A stretch of 64,000 nucleotides of DNA, taken from the NCBI GenBank assembly GCA_013350335.1, contig CM023533.1, positions 30,486,869-30,550,868 of the forward strand, read 5' to 3'. Shown piece by piece: positions 21,386-40,205 of the stretch. Made by a program: the position numbers and the translations under genes. Within the stretch, counting starts at the first letter, position 1, and every line of letters starts with the position of its first letter. Origin of the DNA: Chimonanthus salicifolius (taxonomy: Eukaryota > Streptophyta > Magnoliopsida > Laurales > Calycanthaceae). The notes below the pieces were generated by a model. The model made no database searches. It had not been told where the DNA came from and saw nothing but the letters and a program-made list of their open reading frames with translations.

Positions 21386-21506
21386 ATGAACCCGCCAGAA
21401 GACTACAATGCATAATCAAAGAACATGTGAACCGATGCAAGAAATAAGCCATCATAAATATAAAATACATCAGTTTCATATTTTCAAGAGAGTAAGTCAT
21501 CATAGG

Positions 21507-21620
21507 CAGGCCCGGCCTACCTATAAGGCAAGTCAGGCCTGGGCCTTAGGCCCCCATTTAAAAAGGGCGCCACTCCTATTTTGATTGTATGGTGGACCAA
21601 ATGGGATTGAGAGACAGAGC
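21507..21620 (+). mobile_element. Left end of a hAT element related to 4127-5198
   Basis: CAGGCCCGGCCTACC followed by GGCCTGGGCCTTAGGCCCCC resembles the GC-rich terminus of the nested hAT element. I could not find the matching right end; GGCCTAGGTCC near 22151 may be internal. Low confidence. Confidence 0.35.
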
Positions 21621-23546
21621 ATGTGAAAAATTCTTTATATTCTTCATTTCAAAAAGAAATAATACTTCCGTATGTATAATGTTTGAAAAGAAAAGGACAA
21701 ACAAAATACTATAAAGAACAAATTTCATTGATTAACAGCATAATTATACAATAAATCATAACAAAATGTATTGATAAAAGAAATTTAAAGTATTTATACT
21801 AGCTATTCAGCATTAAGTTGGGTTGGATCAGGTTTTTAAAGACTGAACTCAACTCGACCCAAATTTAATTCAGGTTTTTAATCCTTCAATCCAACTCACT
21901 CTTAGTATAAAAACTATTTAACCTAGACCAGTTATTTTGTGTTGGGTCATGTGGGTGGGATCAAAATCTAACTCAAACTTAACGCTACTTGTGTCGATTT
22001 TATTGGATTTTTGGAATATAAATATGAAAAACTCAGGATATGGCCTGTATATTGGTAGAGATGAATTTTTCTGAAACTCTATATACTAAAATATTCATTA
22101 ATATATCTAAATTATTAGCCTATGCAGGTTTAGAAAACCCCTGATATTAAAGGCCTAGGTCCTTTGATAGTAAATTGCCCAACTCATTGGTAAAAAGACT
22201 TTAGATGGTTGAATAGTTACTTTCATCACAGGATCTATCAAACTGTCAAAAATAGAACCCATGCTCAACAACAATGGTAATGACATATCAAATTAATATT
22301 AATTTAGGTTGAATCTAAATGGTTTAGATCTGTCATAAGATGGGCCACTGATGTATTATGCCGAATCAAATGGCCCATAGGAAAATGTTATAGATATTTG
22401 TTAGTTTAGTTAAGTAATAATAATATTTGGGTCAAGATGCTTTATCATATTGAATGTAAATCTGTTTAACATTCTAAAAATAAAATCCCGTACTAAGCCT
22501 ACTTTCACTCTATCAGAATTGGAAAAGTTAAAATCAATATTTAAAATTGTGTATAATTTCAATGTCTTTATTCTAATAATTAATTACAGTCCTAAATTTT
22601 TATTCTAATATACTTTAAAATTCTGCCAAAGAAGCAGCCGTCACCAGTGTGCTGCTGTTCTTTGGGTTGAGCGTACCAAATTGGCTTGGTCCAGGTCAGG
22701 AAATATTAAATCTAGGTTCACTTGTCTTGGGACCTGAGCTCAGTTTGAGTAAAAATGAGGGCTTAGGTTAAAACCTGGGTCGATTTTACGCCTTTCAATT
22801 TAGGACCCAATCCAATCCAAAAGCCCAATTTAGAGTCAAGAACGACTCAAAACTAGAGGGCCCATTATACATAATATATACTTGTATGCCAACTATTTAT
22901 CATAAGCAATATACTATAATTCTTAATTAAAATTTTCAGCATTTAAATCAAATAATTTAAAATCTTCCTAAACCCTTATAAAAAGATATCTCTTTCCCTA
23001 TTCATAGTCTCAAAATGAACTTGGAGTTATATATTGGAATGGAGTATATCGAGGAAGGGCCCAAAAATCTGAAGGGCCCATTTGTTCCCTTATTTATATT
23101 TTTTTAAGATTCAAGCCTGATTTACTTCAATTAGGGCTTCATATTAGCTCGATCGAAATTTGGGCCCTTAAATTACAAATGTAGACCCTAACATGATTAG
23201 ACTCAGGACTTGACCTAGTCCGACTAACTTGCACCCAATTAGGAAGGATTTCTTTTACTATGTTTCGTTTTTTTAGCTTTTGAATATAAATAAAAAAAAG
23301 TTAGTGGTAGGATTGATATTTATTTAGTTAACTATGTAATCAAATTTTAACACAAAATTCGAATTTATTGACTTGATTTAGTGGTCAAATGACTAAGCAT
23401 TTTTTTTTTTTTTGAATTAATTCGACAACTAATATCAATTGGCTCAAATTTAATTTTTGAATTAAAATTTGACACAAAACTTATAAAATGAACTTTCAAT
23501 CTCATAAAAAAAAATATTTATTCTAACAAGAAAGCAACTCACAATA
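21621..23546. other. AT-rich gene-poor DNA
   Basis: No gene. Several stretches with repeated CCCAA/TTGGG words (21820-21990, 22680-22830) look like decayed repeats. A TTTT/AAAA-rich segment precedes the next hAT-type MITE. Confidence 0.4.
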
Positions 23547-23554
23547 GTTTGACC

Positions 23555-23581
23555 CAGGAGTCGAGATATCGGTTTTGAAAA

Positions 23582-23614
<33 letters not shown>

Positions 23615-23758
23615 GCTGATATGATACGTATTGGGTGATATTGTAAATATCGCTCGATATTCGATATATATCGCTTATATCAGCCGATATTGATACGTTT
23701 TTTAAATAAAAATTAAGGGAAAAAAAAATATTGGCCGATACCAAATTTTTCACCACTG
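23555..23758. mobile_element. hAT-type MITE, ATCGGCCGATAT family (copy 2)
   Basis: Left end CAGGAGTCGAGATATCGG, right end ATTTTTCACCACTG (a degraded ACCCCTG). The flanks GTTTGACC (23547-23554) and ATTTAACC (23759-23766) agree in 6 of 8 bases. The interior has a (TA)n run (23583-23612) and five or more variants of ATCGGCYGATAT. Confidence 0.6.
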
Positions 23759-23766
23759 ATTTAACC

Positions 23767-26700
23767 ATCATCTTACAAGTCTCTTCCAAATAATGATAGT
23801 GAAATGAGATAAAGACTTTGTTTGTATACAATTCTTATTTTATTTTTATTCTCCCCATTTCTATTGTTCTTTGTTATTTGCTGCTCAAATCATGCATAGA
23901 TGGTTTGCTTATTTGAAAATATTATTTGATTTGGATTGGCACGCCTGTCAAGTTGCGAAGTGTAATAATGATCCAAACATTTTGGACAGGTGGAGTCCAT
24001 GATTCCATAATTTCATGATCTAAATCACTGATTGGTTCACACTTTTTCTTCTATATTGAAATCTATAAGATTATAGTGGCAAAGATGAAACAAAAACTTA
24101 GTGATAAGATTCAATGCAAGGATGTCAACGGTAGAAATAGTTCAGATTCACTTTTTAAATACTCCTTCCATGCAAAGGATATTCATTTTGAATACTCTTA
24201 CCCCTCAATACATCTCTCCTGATGTATTCCTCCTGAAAATTTACCCTCCATCCAAACACAATCTTAGTATTCGAATTTCCATGGGCTTTCATAATTTGAT
24301 CATCAAAAGATTTCTATGGAAAGTGTCTCAAGATGAGCTTTCATACAAGAGCTCGAAATTACCTTTTTTTTTTTCTACACGTATCTATTTCTCTTAAATT
24401 GTATTGTACTCAGTTTAAATTCATTCTGAGTTAGTTTCATTATTACATTATAAATCAATTTCGACAGGTTGATCTTTAAACCTATCATGACCATTTAATT
24501 CAATATATTTTTTTTCATTAAAGGCTTCACCTTGAAAATTCCTTACCAACACATACATCCAATCAAATTAGACATGACAATAAATTAGTATGAATCTATT
24601 TCAACTCATGTTAAACGAGTTAAAGTTTGTTTGAGTCTATCTAAATTTAGATTTAATCGAATTTGAGTTGAATTATTCATTTACCTTGTGTAAAGAGATT
24701 TTGACACTATTCATTAATAAATGAAGGCTTTGCATGATTGAATATGTTACGTATTGACATAACATAATCTTAGGTAAAATATACTCATCTATTAAATGAG
24801 TTTATTTATATAAAAAAATAAGTTGAATTAAGTAAAAATTGAAATATCTAATTGCATATCCAAGCAATCACCAAAAATTGCATCATGATGCACGAGAATC
24901 AAGCAAGAAATACTCGAGTGTAGCCAACTTAGAAACTCTTTAAATGTACCACACGTGTGGAGCATCAAAATCATCACACGCGTGGAATGAGGAGCCAGCA
25001 ATGATTCTCCACTCTATGATTATACAATCTCACTCATTTGGTTGGGTTGGTTGCACGTGCAATTAGGATTTTGTGTGGATGTTGGGGCAATGCCAACACC
25101 ACTAAAACCTGTCTCTCTTCGGCAATGATAATGCTCTTTTGTATCTGTAGTGATTAGGCAAGTGACATTTACACCTCTTACTCTTGATACTTAAGACCCT
25201 CTAAGTTTGCTCACACAATTTAGGGGTTGAAAATTTGAAATTGCTAGAACAAGTTATGAGAAGAGAATCTCGGCCGATACTTTTAGTGAGTCCGAATGAT
25301 CTTTCTACATTTATGGAGGTTTTCAAACTGGCACCAAATAATCTTTATTTAATAGATTCATCGAAAGTTTCAAGATTAATAGAATGTGAAAAATCGTGTA
25401 TTTTATTCTTTGACATAGTAGACTAGTCCAACTAAATGATTATACCCTAGATTGAACTCCACCAAGTATGTGGTAAGTCAATGAATCTCAAAATTAACCT
25501 CCTTATTATCAATATTGTAAACAAAATCACATTAATAGTTTCGTCAAATGTGAATGCAACCTCATTGTCTTAACATTGTAATTAAAAAATTCAATAAGTA
25601 AAATAAGATTCATTTGGATTAATCAATTGATGTAGCTTTGGTTCTGAAAAACGTCTAGATTGGTTGGACTCATGAAGAATGAGTGGCAAATGTATTGCAT
25701 TAATTGATGTTGTCCACATAGGTGTAGTTCAACTGGTTAATATCCCGTCTTAGAAAGTGGGAGGTGTCAAGTTCGAACTCCTATTACGTAACTTGGTGTA
25801 CTTTAAGGTCAGTGTGTATCACTCGTGGCAATTTTAAACTGAATTTCCTATGATTTTTCACACGTAAATTTAAAAAAAAAGTATTGAATTAGATATGATG
25901 AGTAACAAGCAAAGGCTGTGTAAATATCATTGCAATTGTTATTATTCAACATTCCACTCTTTTTCTTAATCATTGTGGGAAGCTTTATAATTGCAAACAG
26001 CAAGCATGCAACTATGCAGCCCAAAAGTGGTCCAAATTCCTCTCTTCACTGAAAATCTTGAAACTTATGGGGTTGTTTGTGTAATTACAAGAAGAATAAT
26101 TTAGAACTGCAATTTAATCCCCATACTTTTCAACAGTCGCGCTCCTTTCTCATTTGTTTATTTGTAGGCAGTCAAAGTTTGAAATCCATATATTTTAATA
26201 ATGTGAGTATATTTAGAATTTTAGATTGGATGAAAAGTTACAAAGATAAAAAGTGGGTTTTTTTTAATAATTCAGAAAAAGCTGAATTTTCTTTTATAGT
26301 TCCTTTTAGTCCCGTTAGAGCCACCCATTTTGAAGTCTCTTTTTTTTTTTTTCAAAAAGTATCCAACACTTTTTAGTGTAGCCGATTAATCTTCTTATCC
26401 AGACACATTAGATAATTTTATGGAGATTAGCTATTTGGAGTAGAGTAAGAATTAAATTCTAGACTCCTGTTTTTTTAGATGAGTTTTTGGTCATTACTCC
26501 AATTCCTTTAGATTACAATGGCTAATTCCCTTTGCATTCTTCTTATTTAAATAAACACTTTTGACACTTTACAAAAGAAAAAAAAAGGGAAAATTTTATA
26601 TCTTGTGATCTAAAATTTGTTAGTAGAATAAATAGTTTCCCTCATATAATTCACTGTCATATCACTTAGGATTCGTGTCACTTAGTCACAAATGCCTATA

Positions 26701-27166
26701 TGCTCTTATAAAATTGAGAAATTTTACTTTGAACAAGAAAATAAAAATCTTGAAGTTATGAAGAATAGTGATGTCATGTTCCACTCTTTTCTCTTGGTAA
26801 TGAATTAGTAAGAATAATTATATAACATTTTTTTTTATCAAAGTGTTTAGATCTCTTAGAGTAAAAGACTTCTGCTTCTTGAAGTGGGTACCTAGCCATC
26901 GTTCTAAACTCTTTTAGGTGAATAATTCAAAAACATATAATCAAATTTAATGAGTCCAGTTTAAGAGATTAAAGTATAGGTATTGATTTGGATCAATATA
27001 ACATAAGATAGATTTATAGAAACTAATTTTCTATATTTCATAAATTCCCAAACTATTTACATATTTATCAAAACTCCCAAACTATTTACATATTTATCAA
27101 AACACCATCATTAAAAGTGACAGAGATCAATGAAGAAAAGACAAAGACATCTACAGTTGGTCACTG
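23767..27166. other. AT-rich gene-poor DNA
   Basis: Contains one SINE (25716-25880) and a possible MITE end at 24230-24268. A SINE-like repeat around 26385-26510 is also seen. No coding region with recognisable homology. Confidence 0.4.
25716..25880 (+). mobile_element. tRNA-derived SINE
   Basis: Box-A-like GTAGTTCAACTGGTTAA, box-B-like AGTTCGAACTCC, then the same body and A-rich tail as the 6060-6335 SINEs (GTAACTTGGTGTACTTTAAG, CACACGTAAATT). Confidence 0.7.
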
Positions 27167-27172
27167 TAACAA

Positions 27173-27659
27173 CCAGTGTTATCAGAACCAGACCAAATCG
27201 CGGCTGAACCGACTGTTCAGCCGTGACTGCTGGATCTGTTGTTCGGTCCACCCCAAAATCGCCCTTGGGTCAAAACCGCATAAAACCTGTCAGACCAGCA
27301 GTTTTATGCTGTTTTTACCCAAAGACCGTGAACCGTGAAGTTCGGTTCAGATATATTTTTTTTTTTTTAATTTTTCTCTTAAAAAATGTATATATTTGAA
27401 ATATAAATATTTATTACTATTACTATCCCATATATTTCACCGTTTTGGTATATTACTCAGAGTTTGAATGTTATTTTTAATATTTATATTAATGTTATTG
27501 GTAAAATATATCTTACTTAATATTATATATAATATTTATATTATTTTAATACTTGACTGGCTTTGACAGACTTTTACCGACTTTGATTGCAGTCGAACTG
27601 GGTTGAACCTGACCTGCTCGAAGACAATTCGTTAGACGGTCCAATTCTGATAACATTGG
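27173..27659. mobile_element. TIR element, CCARTGTTATCAGAA family (copy 1)
   Basis: Starts CCAGTGTTATCAGAACC and ends GGTCCAATTCTGATAACATTGG with the inverse sequence. The flanks are TAACAA on both sides (27167-27172 and 27660-27665). The ends are GC-rich with ACCGTGAACCG-type motifs and the middle is AT-rich. The copy at 60874-61347 is homologous but inverted. Confidence 0.7.
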
Positions 27660-27827
27660 TAACAACAGCTTTATGAAATAAAATGTCGTCATGACAAAAA
27701 ATATTAAGAAAGAAAAGTGATAACTATAGAGATGCCACAGTGAATCACCAAAGTGATAAGGAAAGTGATGCTACAGTCAATCACCATGGCAGGGAAATTA
27801 AAAACTAACAAAGAAATACCCATAGCT

Positions 27828-27850
27828 TTGAGCTTTGAGCTTTGAGCTTT
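27828..27850 (+). repeat. GAGCTTT heptamer tandem repeat
   Basis: About three and a half copies of a 7-base unit (GCTTTGAGCTTTGAGCTTT). Confidence 0.8.
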
Positions 27851-28129
27851 GTGCCTTGTGGGTTTTAGCTAAGGATTTGGAGTCCACCTCAAAACTCAAA
27901 AACTAAGAATTTGATAATGAGGATTACATGATTTAAGCATAATGATTGGGTTTTAAGTGTTTATTATCATCATTTAATTTATTTTAAAAAATTCTTATGA
28001 ACATCTAAAAATACTATATAGATATATACTTTTACTGATTAAATCTATAACTTTTTATATTGACAAATATCTAAAAATGAAATCAATGGTGTAAAATATA
28101 TAGAAGAAGACAATAGCCTAGCAAGTGAT

Positions 28130-28390
28130 TGTTAGGTTTGTGGAGTCTAATTGTCAGATATTTACTGGTGATCTCATCCTCCTGGCTCTCTTCGTGAGAG
28201 AGATGAAAGAGAGCGAAAATTATAAGATGTACAACTGTCTCTTCTTTTTCATTTTGTCTTTGAACATAGTAGATCTGATTTAAACTCGTGAACGTGTTGA
28301 AAGAAAATCTCGTAAATTTTTTATATCTTATGTATGTTTGATCTGTGATTTATTTTTCGTTCATTATTTTGTGGGTTTGAATTCGCAACA
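28130..28390 (+). mobile_element. Solo LTR (copia-type), 261 bp
   Basis: Starts TGTTAGG and ends CGCAACA. It is flanked by a perfect 5-bp duplication GTGAT (28125-28129 and 28391-28395). Its 3' half (TAGTAGATCTGATTT, AAATCTCGTAAATTTTT, GTTTGATCTGTGATTTATTT) matches the LTR fragment at 46240-46456. Confidence 0.75.
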
Positions 28391-29104
28391 GTGATTTGCC
28401 GTCTCTAAAATGACCATTCAATTCAAATTCAAATTGAGACCCTTTAACATTTGTCACCCAGTGACTGAGATGTGGGCAGTAAAAGAAAAAAGAAGGGTTT
28501 TTTTTTAAAGAGAAGGAGACCGAGAAACATGATGTCACTTTCTATGATTAATAAGATTATTAGAGGAAGTGAGTGGCCCTCCACACGAGTGAGGCAAAAT
28601 TTTCCTCGAGACCCGAGTTTCTAACTTTGTAGATATGGGATGGGTTCCACTTCCAGCTTTAAAAAGTATGTAATTACTATTTACGGCTATCATCCCACCC
28701 ACTTTACTTCATATTTTCACCATTAAACAATTCATCCTACTAATTTATGGCCAGACATATTAAAGCTCATGTGGGTGGGGCCCTTCCAAACTCATGGCAC
28801 CACCAATTTAGTGCAGAGTTAAAAAAAATTAACAAAAATATTTGATGTCAATTTTCATTGATTTGACTTGATAAAGATTTAAGTAAAGTAAATTTATAAA
28901 TTTATTTCAATTTTTTTAAAAAACTCATCTAAATTAAATCAAGACATCAGACTCGAGTCAGCTAAGTAAAATCGAAGATAGACACTTGATGTGGTTTTAC
29001 TACTACAAACCCAAAGAGTCGAAGTATATGTGCTGAAGGTCTGAAATCGGCTCGTTTGAAAATCCAAGTCAAATGGGAAGGTTACAATTGGTAGGGATGT
29101 GATT

Positions 29105-29365
29105 TCTCGATCAATTTCTACAGATAAGGTATCAAAATTCATTTAGTCTAAATTTTATGAATTCTGGAATTGATTTTAAGTAAAAATAGTATATGTTTTG
29201 TCTTCAAAAGTCATACCTTAAATAATTAAGAGGCAATGTCATTTTTTCTTAATTCTTTAAGTACGATTTTTGAAGTCCAAAATTATACTCTTTTCACTTA
29301 AAATCAGTCCCAAAGTTCATAAAATTCAGAGTAAATGAATTTTGATACTTTGTTTGTACAAATCG
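29105..29365. repeat. Foldback repeat (AAGGTATCAAAATTCAT family)
   Basis: The arm AAGGTATCAAAATTCATTTA is matched in reverse near 29330-29353 (TGAATTTTGATACTTTG). TTTTATGAATTCTGG and AGTTCATAAAATTCAG also pair. A one-armed copy begins at 30688. Probably a MITE; the target duplication is unclear. Confidence 0.55.
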
Positions 29366-30199
29366 GTATAAAGATTTCAAATAATTAAAAATATAAAGAT
29401 TTTAAGAAGCATAACTGATAGATTCAATGAATATGACTTTTTTATAGACCACATATTCAATCCATCCTTACCCCATTTGATGAGTTCTGCACTTAAAAAT
29501 GTGAGGTTTTTCTTTATAATTTGGATAGACTAATTTTACGACACATGAAATCATCAGCAAACTTTGTATATAAATAAGTCCGAGAGAAATAGAACCTAAA
29601 ACCTCTAACCTATTCCTGAAAACTTGGACCAAGTGAAGTAGCCTGACAGATTAACACAATAGAAACAATATTTTATTTATATAATACTGATATTTGAAAC
29701 TACAATCAAAATAAATCACAGAATGAACTTGGCCTACATAGGAGACATGTGGACCATTGCTGACAGTGGACTGCATCTTGCATTGAGCTGAGCCAGCACA
29801 AATGAACTTGGCCTTCATAGGTTTAGACTGGACCACTAACAAAATCATTTTTCCTAATTTAAAAAATGTATGAAGCAGCTGGATTGCCATTGATGTATTA
29901 TCATTCCCCTAACCAAAAAGTTGCATTAGATCCACCTATTTTACCCTAATCTTTGTGGCTTATTCAATCTCAAGTTTTCAATTCCTGATCTATTTCTTTT
30001 TAATTATTTGATAGTCACCAACCAATCATTTAGATCACCTGATGAGAGCATAATTTTCAGTGTACATCCCCCCTTAACTAACAATTTAATCCAATAAATT
30101 TTCATGCATATATATGCCCCATTATATGCTCCTTAAAGCTGGATCATTAATATGGGATATGCTCCTTGGCCAAAAATATGTATATAAATCTGAAAGGGT

Positions 30200-30387
30200 T
30201 AGTTTGATTGTCAATATGCTCGTTTCGTGAAGCGAAGTCTTGAGTTTGGTTTTTGTTGAATTCCTTTAGGCCATTTCTTGTACGATTACTCTCTATTAAC
30301 TAAATCAATGTGTGTAGAGTGAAACGTTTATATATACTCGTGAGGTTAATTTCACCTCCAATATAAGATAAGAATATCCAATGTTAA
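30200..30387 (+). mobile_element. SINE-like repeat, second family
   Basis: Carries GTGTGTAGAGTG, ACTCGTGAGGTTAATTTCAC, CTCCAATATAAGAT and a terminal A run. The same order of motifs is found at 37290, 48105 and 53085. Confidence 0.5.
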
Positions 30388-30687
30388 AAAAATTATGAAC
30401 ATATAAAATTAAGAAACAATTTAGCTTAAAATTAGATTATATTCATATAGTTGTAGAGGACTTAGTGGAATCATTAAAAAAACAATTAACGATGAAATTT
30501 TACACACCACGTATCAATGTTATATCTTATACTAACACATTTAGAGTGCCCATTCTCTCACCGGCATTTTCTTTTCTCTCACATGGATTACAACAGAATA
30601 CCCACTTTACCCTTACACAGTCCATACAAAATATTGAAAAAAATGAAGTAAAACGTTTTGATTTTTTCCGTGTTTGATTTCACGACT

Positions 30688-30870
30688 GACTTGTACAAAC
30701 AAGGTATCAAAATTCATATATTTTGAATTTTATGAATTCTGAGACTGATTTTAAGTGAAAAGAATATCATTTTTAACTCTAAAAATCGTATGGAAAAAAT
30801 TAAGATAAAATGACCTTCTCTTTTAATCATTGAAACTCAAAACTATACCTTTTTTAAGTCCAAAAGTTGA
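30688..30870 (+). repeat. Half copy of the foldback repeat
   Basis: TTGTACAAACAAGGTATCAA and TGAATTTTATGAATTCTGAG match the left arm of 29105-29365; the right arm is missing. Confidence 0.5.
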
Positions 30871-32882
30871 CATAAAAAAATGATTTCATGATTGAGTTTA
30901 ATTAAAAAAAAGTCAATATTAATATTTCAAAAATGCTTGAGGTTATTATACCATTATATAACCACTTAAATTACTAGGGTCTAAATCCATTATTATCATA
31001 TAGAAGAGATATCATGAAGATGAATTTATAAAGTTAAATTGGACGGAAGGAGGGGACAATGCAGTCACGCCAATGTGTACCATTGCCATATTCTACCATT
31101 CATTCCAGTCGTGAGTTATGACTGATATCTGAAACTGACGTACGCACGTGTGCAACAGATTGCAGAAGAAGAGACAACGAGTATAATAAGAAGAAAAAAG
31201 AAAAGAAAAAAGCTGATTGAAAAAGGACATCCCACGTGAATAAGATGATTGAAGAGTTCTAGTGAGTCGATGATAGATAGATATGGCAACGGCTTGGATT
31301 GAGTATTGGATTCCAGTCAAGAACCCTTAATCCCTTATTTATTTTATTAAATAAATTAATTATTTCAAATTTATTTCGAATTTAGATTATAAGGTTTTAA
31401 ACTCATCAATTTAAAATGTTCGATTTCAATTTTGATAATTGAGTTCCATCATATCTAGTTGATGGTCTATGTTATTACTAAGTCCAAACAAAAATTTGAG
31501 TAGGAGTATAACAGCTATACCTATCAAAATCTTGTCCAACTTGATTATTTGATTCAATCCAAATTGACCTATTCTTTTATAAATGACTCACCCGTTTAAT
31601 AAATGATTTGAATCGATCCAAACTTGTTTAGTAGATGATTTAGACTCATATTGAACTATAAAAATTCAATAATTTTATTATTTATATTAAAAAAATATTT
31701 TAATTCAAATAAATTAAGGGTTTTATGGACGAGTGAGAAAAAAATCTCTTACTATCCTTCCATAGGAAATTGATTAATTGAAAAGAGAAATGTCCCAATT
31801 CATTGTTATTGACAAATAGCTCTTATTTTTTATGATCTCCATTTTGCGACAAAGATTTGAAAAATTACTTCCTCTATTTTGAAAGGAAGAAAGTTAATTT
31901 GTGGGCTATGCATAGCCATCTTTTGTGCATAGAAAACCATTAATGGGACCATCACAACCACAAGCAACGATTTGAATTTTAATGATTCAGTGTTGACCAA
32001 TGAGACTGATTTTGGGGCCTATGATATGTCCACGTGGTGGGTCATCTATTGATCTTTCTAATATACTTTAAAATTTATTTTAAAGTATAATTTTTTTTTT
32101 AGACAGCAAAGCTGAGTTGAGTAGATCCCATTTTGAATCGATCTTCATCAAGTCATTGAACTACACTTTCACTTTAAGGGTCGTTTGGATCGCTAGAATT
32201 CCATGGAAATCGATAGAGTGATTAGTTAGGAATTTGGATATCCTATTTCTCAAAAATGACAATTAACTTTTTTTATTATTTTTATTTGTACTTATTTTTA
32301 TAAATACTTTTAAAGTGAGTAATTAATCTGTATTGATTGATATAGGCTGTGTTTGGATGGAGGGTAAATTTTAGAAGGGTTATTCGAAATAATATGAAAA
32401 TTCTTTTTTCAGAAGGATTTTCAAAAGTTGAGGAGAAAAATAAAAGCACTAATATATATTAATATGATCACTTTCATCTGCATTCTTTCTTCTCTAAATC
32501 TATTGAAAATATTTCAGAAAATTGCAAAAAAATAGGCCTCTAAAAACTTTAGACCCACAAAAGTTTTAACTTGGTTGAAAAGTTGTTTTGGATTTGAATA
32601 AAAATCAACCAATGGGTTTAAAAACATGCTAAATGATATTTGGCTATATTTCACACAAAAACTCTACTTATAATCACCGAATTTTACTAGTTAAAATCGC
32701 TGTATATTCCTTTTAAAAGCATCTGGCGATTTTGATTGCAAAAATTAAATAGCTAAGATTAAAATTTTGTTAAATTTAGCAGACTTATAGTACAATTAGT
32801 GAACTTTTAATCCCTTTTAGTTGATTTTTTTTTAGAAATATTTTAAAAAATAAAAAATCTAGTCTTCAATATTAGTATGAAT

Positions 32883-33034
32883 CAGGGGTCGAAATATCGG
32901 CCGATACATATCGTATCGGTCGATATATCGGTTTCGAAGAGCCCTATATCGGCCGATATCTTATCGTATCGGCTGATATTTAAAAAAAAGAGGAGAGAGA
33001 AAAATATCGGCCGATATCGATATTTTAACCCCTG
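32883..33034. mobile_element. hAT-type MITE, ATCGGCCGATAT family (copy 3, cleanest)
   Basis: 152 bp. Left end CAGGGGTCGAAATATCGG, right end CGATATTTTAACCCCTG. The 8-bp duplication GTATGAAT (32875-32882 and 33035-33042) is perfect. Nearly the whole interior consists of ATCGGCCGATA-type palindromes on both sides of an AAAAAAAGAGGAGAGAG spacer. Terminal CAGGGGT and an 8-bp duplication place it in the hAT superfamily. Confidence 0.9.
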
Positions 33035-33678
33035 GTATGAATTATACTCCATCTGTCCCAAATTAGTTGCCTTATATAGATTTTGGAATTGTCTCAAAAT
33101 AGTTGTCTCATTTATATTAAAATAGCATAAAGTGTATTGAAAATGGATGAGATCACATAGAGTATTAACCTTATATATAGAGTTCCTTAAAAAATAGAAA
33201 TGTTTCAAATGAGACAACTAAAATGGAACAGAGGGAGTATAAAATTAAAGTAGAGGAGTCACTCAACTTCTTTGTGCCACTTCCCATGGAGTTACTCTCC
33301 ATCAACTTAACCGCTGTATGAATTGAGAAGTTTACATATGCTTATAGAATTAGTCTCAACTCCAATCTCGGATGAGAATGCCCATGTTATAATAGAAAAA
33401 AAAAAAGGCAGACTCGTGCTCATTAGACCAAGCCTCTTCATATTTTAATCTGGGCTAGGGAACTCGGATGGGTCGGGTCGGGTTTCAATAAATCCAACCC
33501 AATCTATGTCCAAAAATTATTGAACCCAACCCAAATTGCTGACCTGAGTTATTCAACTGACTCGATCCGAATTTCTAGTCCGACTCAACCTGAGTGCTGT
33601 TTTATAGCTTGTTTCACCCCTAATTTGGGCTTATTTGTTGAGTCCGGACCAAGTCTTAAGGCCGATTTGAGTCTAGCC

Positions 33679-33871
33679 CAGAAGTACAAAAATCCCTTTT
33701 ACCGAGATGTTGGCGTCTCGGCCAAGATCTCTTTGTCTCTCCTAATTTTTTTTTGACAAATATCGGCCGTATAAATGTGAATCGGCCGATGTCTCGCTAG
33801 TACGGACGATACTGTGCCCATCGAGATATCTCAGCCGATATGCACAATATCGGCCTGAGATTTATATCCTG
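33679..33871. mobile_element. hAT-type MITE, second subfamily (copy A)
   Basis: 193 bp, start CAGAAGTACAAAAATC, end GAGATTTATATCCTG. The flanks GTCTAGCC (33671-33678) and GTCTGGCC (33872-33879) agree in 7 of 8 bases. The interior shares GTTGGCGTCTCGGCC, TCTCGCTAGTACG and repeated ATCGGCCG with the copy at 63146. It lies about 490 bp before the P450 start codon. Confidence 0.8.
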
Positions 33872-34270
33872 GTCTGGCCAAGCCCGACTTTAACTAGGGA
33901 TGGACCTGGCGGGTTAAGTCGAACCCGCCCAACTTCCATCCTTAGCCTTAACGCAAATAACAAGCGAGCTGCACTCTTCCCACTCTCCACTCCAGTCTTT
34001 CTAAAACAAGGCAGGGCAATGACTGAGTACAGAGGTTTGAATGGAAGCGGCCCTTACGACATAGTATCTCTCTCTCTCTCCTTTTTATTTATTTTTTGTT
34101 TTTTTTAACTTTGTCCCTCTTCCCGTATAGAGGCCTAGATCATAGACTTGGTTGATTTCATTTCCTAGGCTTCTGATAAAGCAATTTCACCCACTGTGAT
34201 AATCTGCCAAAAGCCTGTTTCCTTTTGATACAGATCTCCTTCGTTGATAAATAGGAGCTGCCTACACCTC

Positions 34271-34277
34271 TATATAT
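34271..34277 (+). promoter_or_regulatory. TATA box of the CYP724-like gene
   Basis: TATATAT in CTCTATATATGGG, 80 bp before the start codon. Confidence 0.55.
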
Positions 34278-34356
34278 GGGAATTAGATGCTAGCTTCACT
34301 TCCCATCAAACTGCCTAAGCCCTCTCCGATTCATACAACATAGGGGACTGTTTACC

Positions 34357-40205
<5,849 letters not shown>

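Larger units (their letters stand above)
28396..32874. other. AT-rich gene-poor DNA
   Basis: Holds the foldback repeats at 29105 and 30688, a SINE at 30200 and a possible MITE start at 32343. No coding gene is supported. Confidence 0.4.

Noticed and set aside
24101..24397. 98-codon plus-strand frame
   Set aside because: No recognisable motif, biased AT-rich composition, and overlap with a MITE-like end.
32882..33217. 111-codon minus-strand frame
   Set aside because: It runs through the hAT-type MITE and its flank and has no homology.
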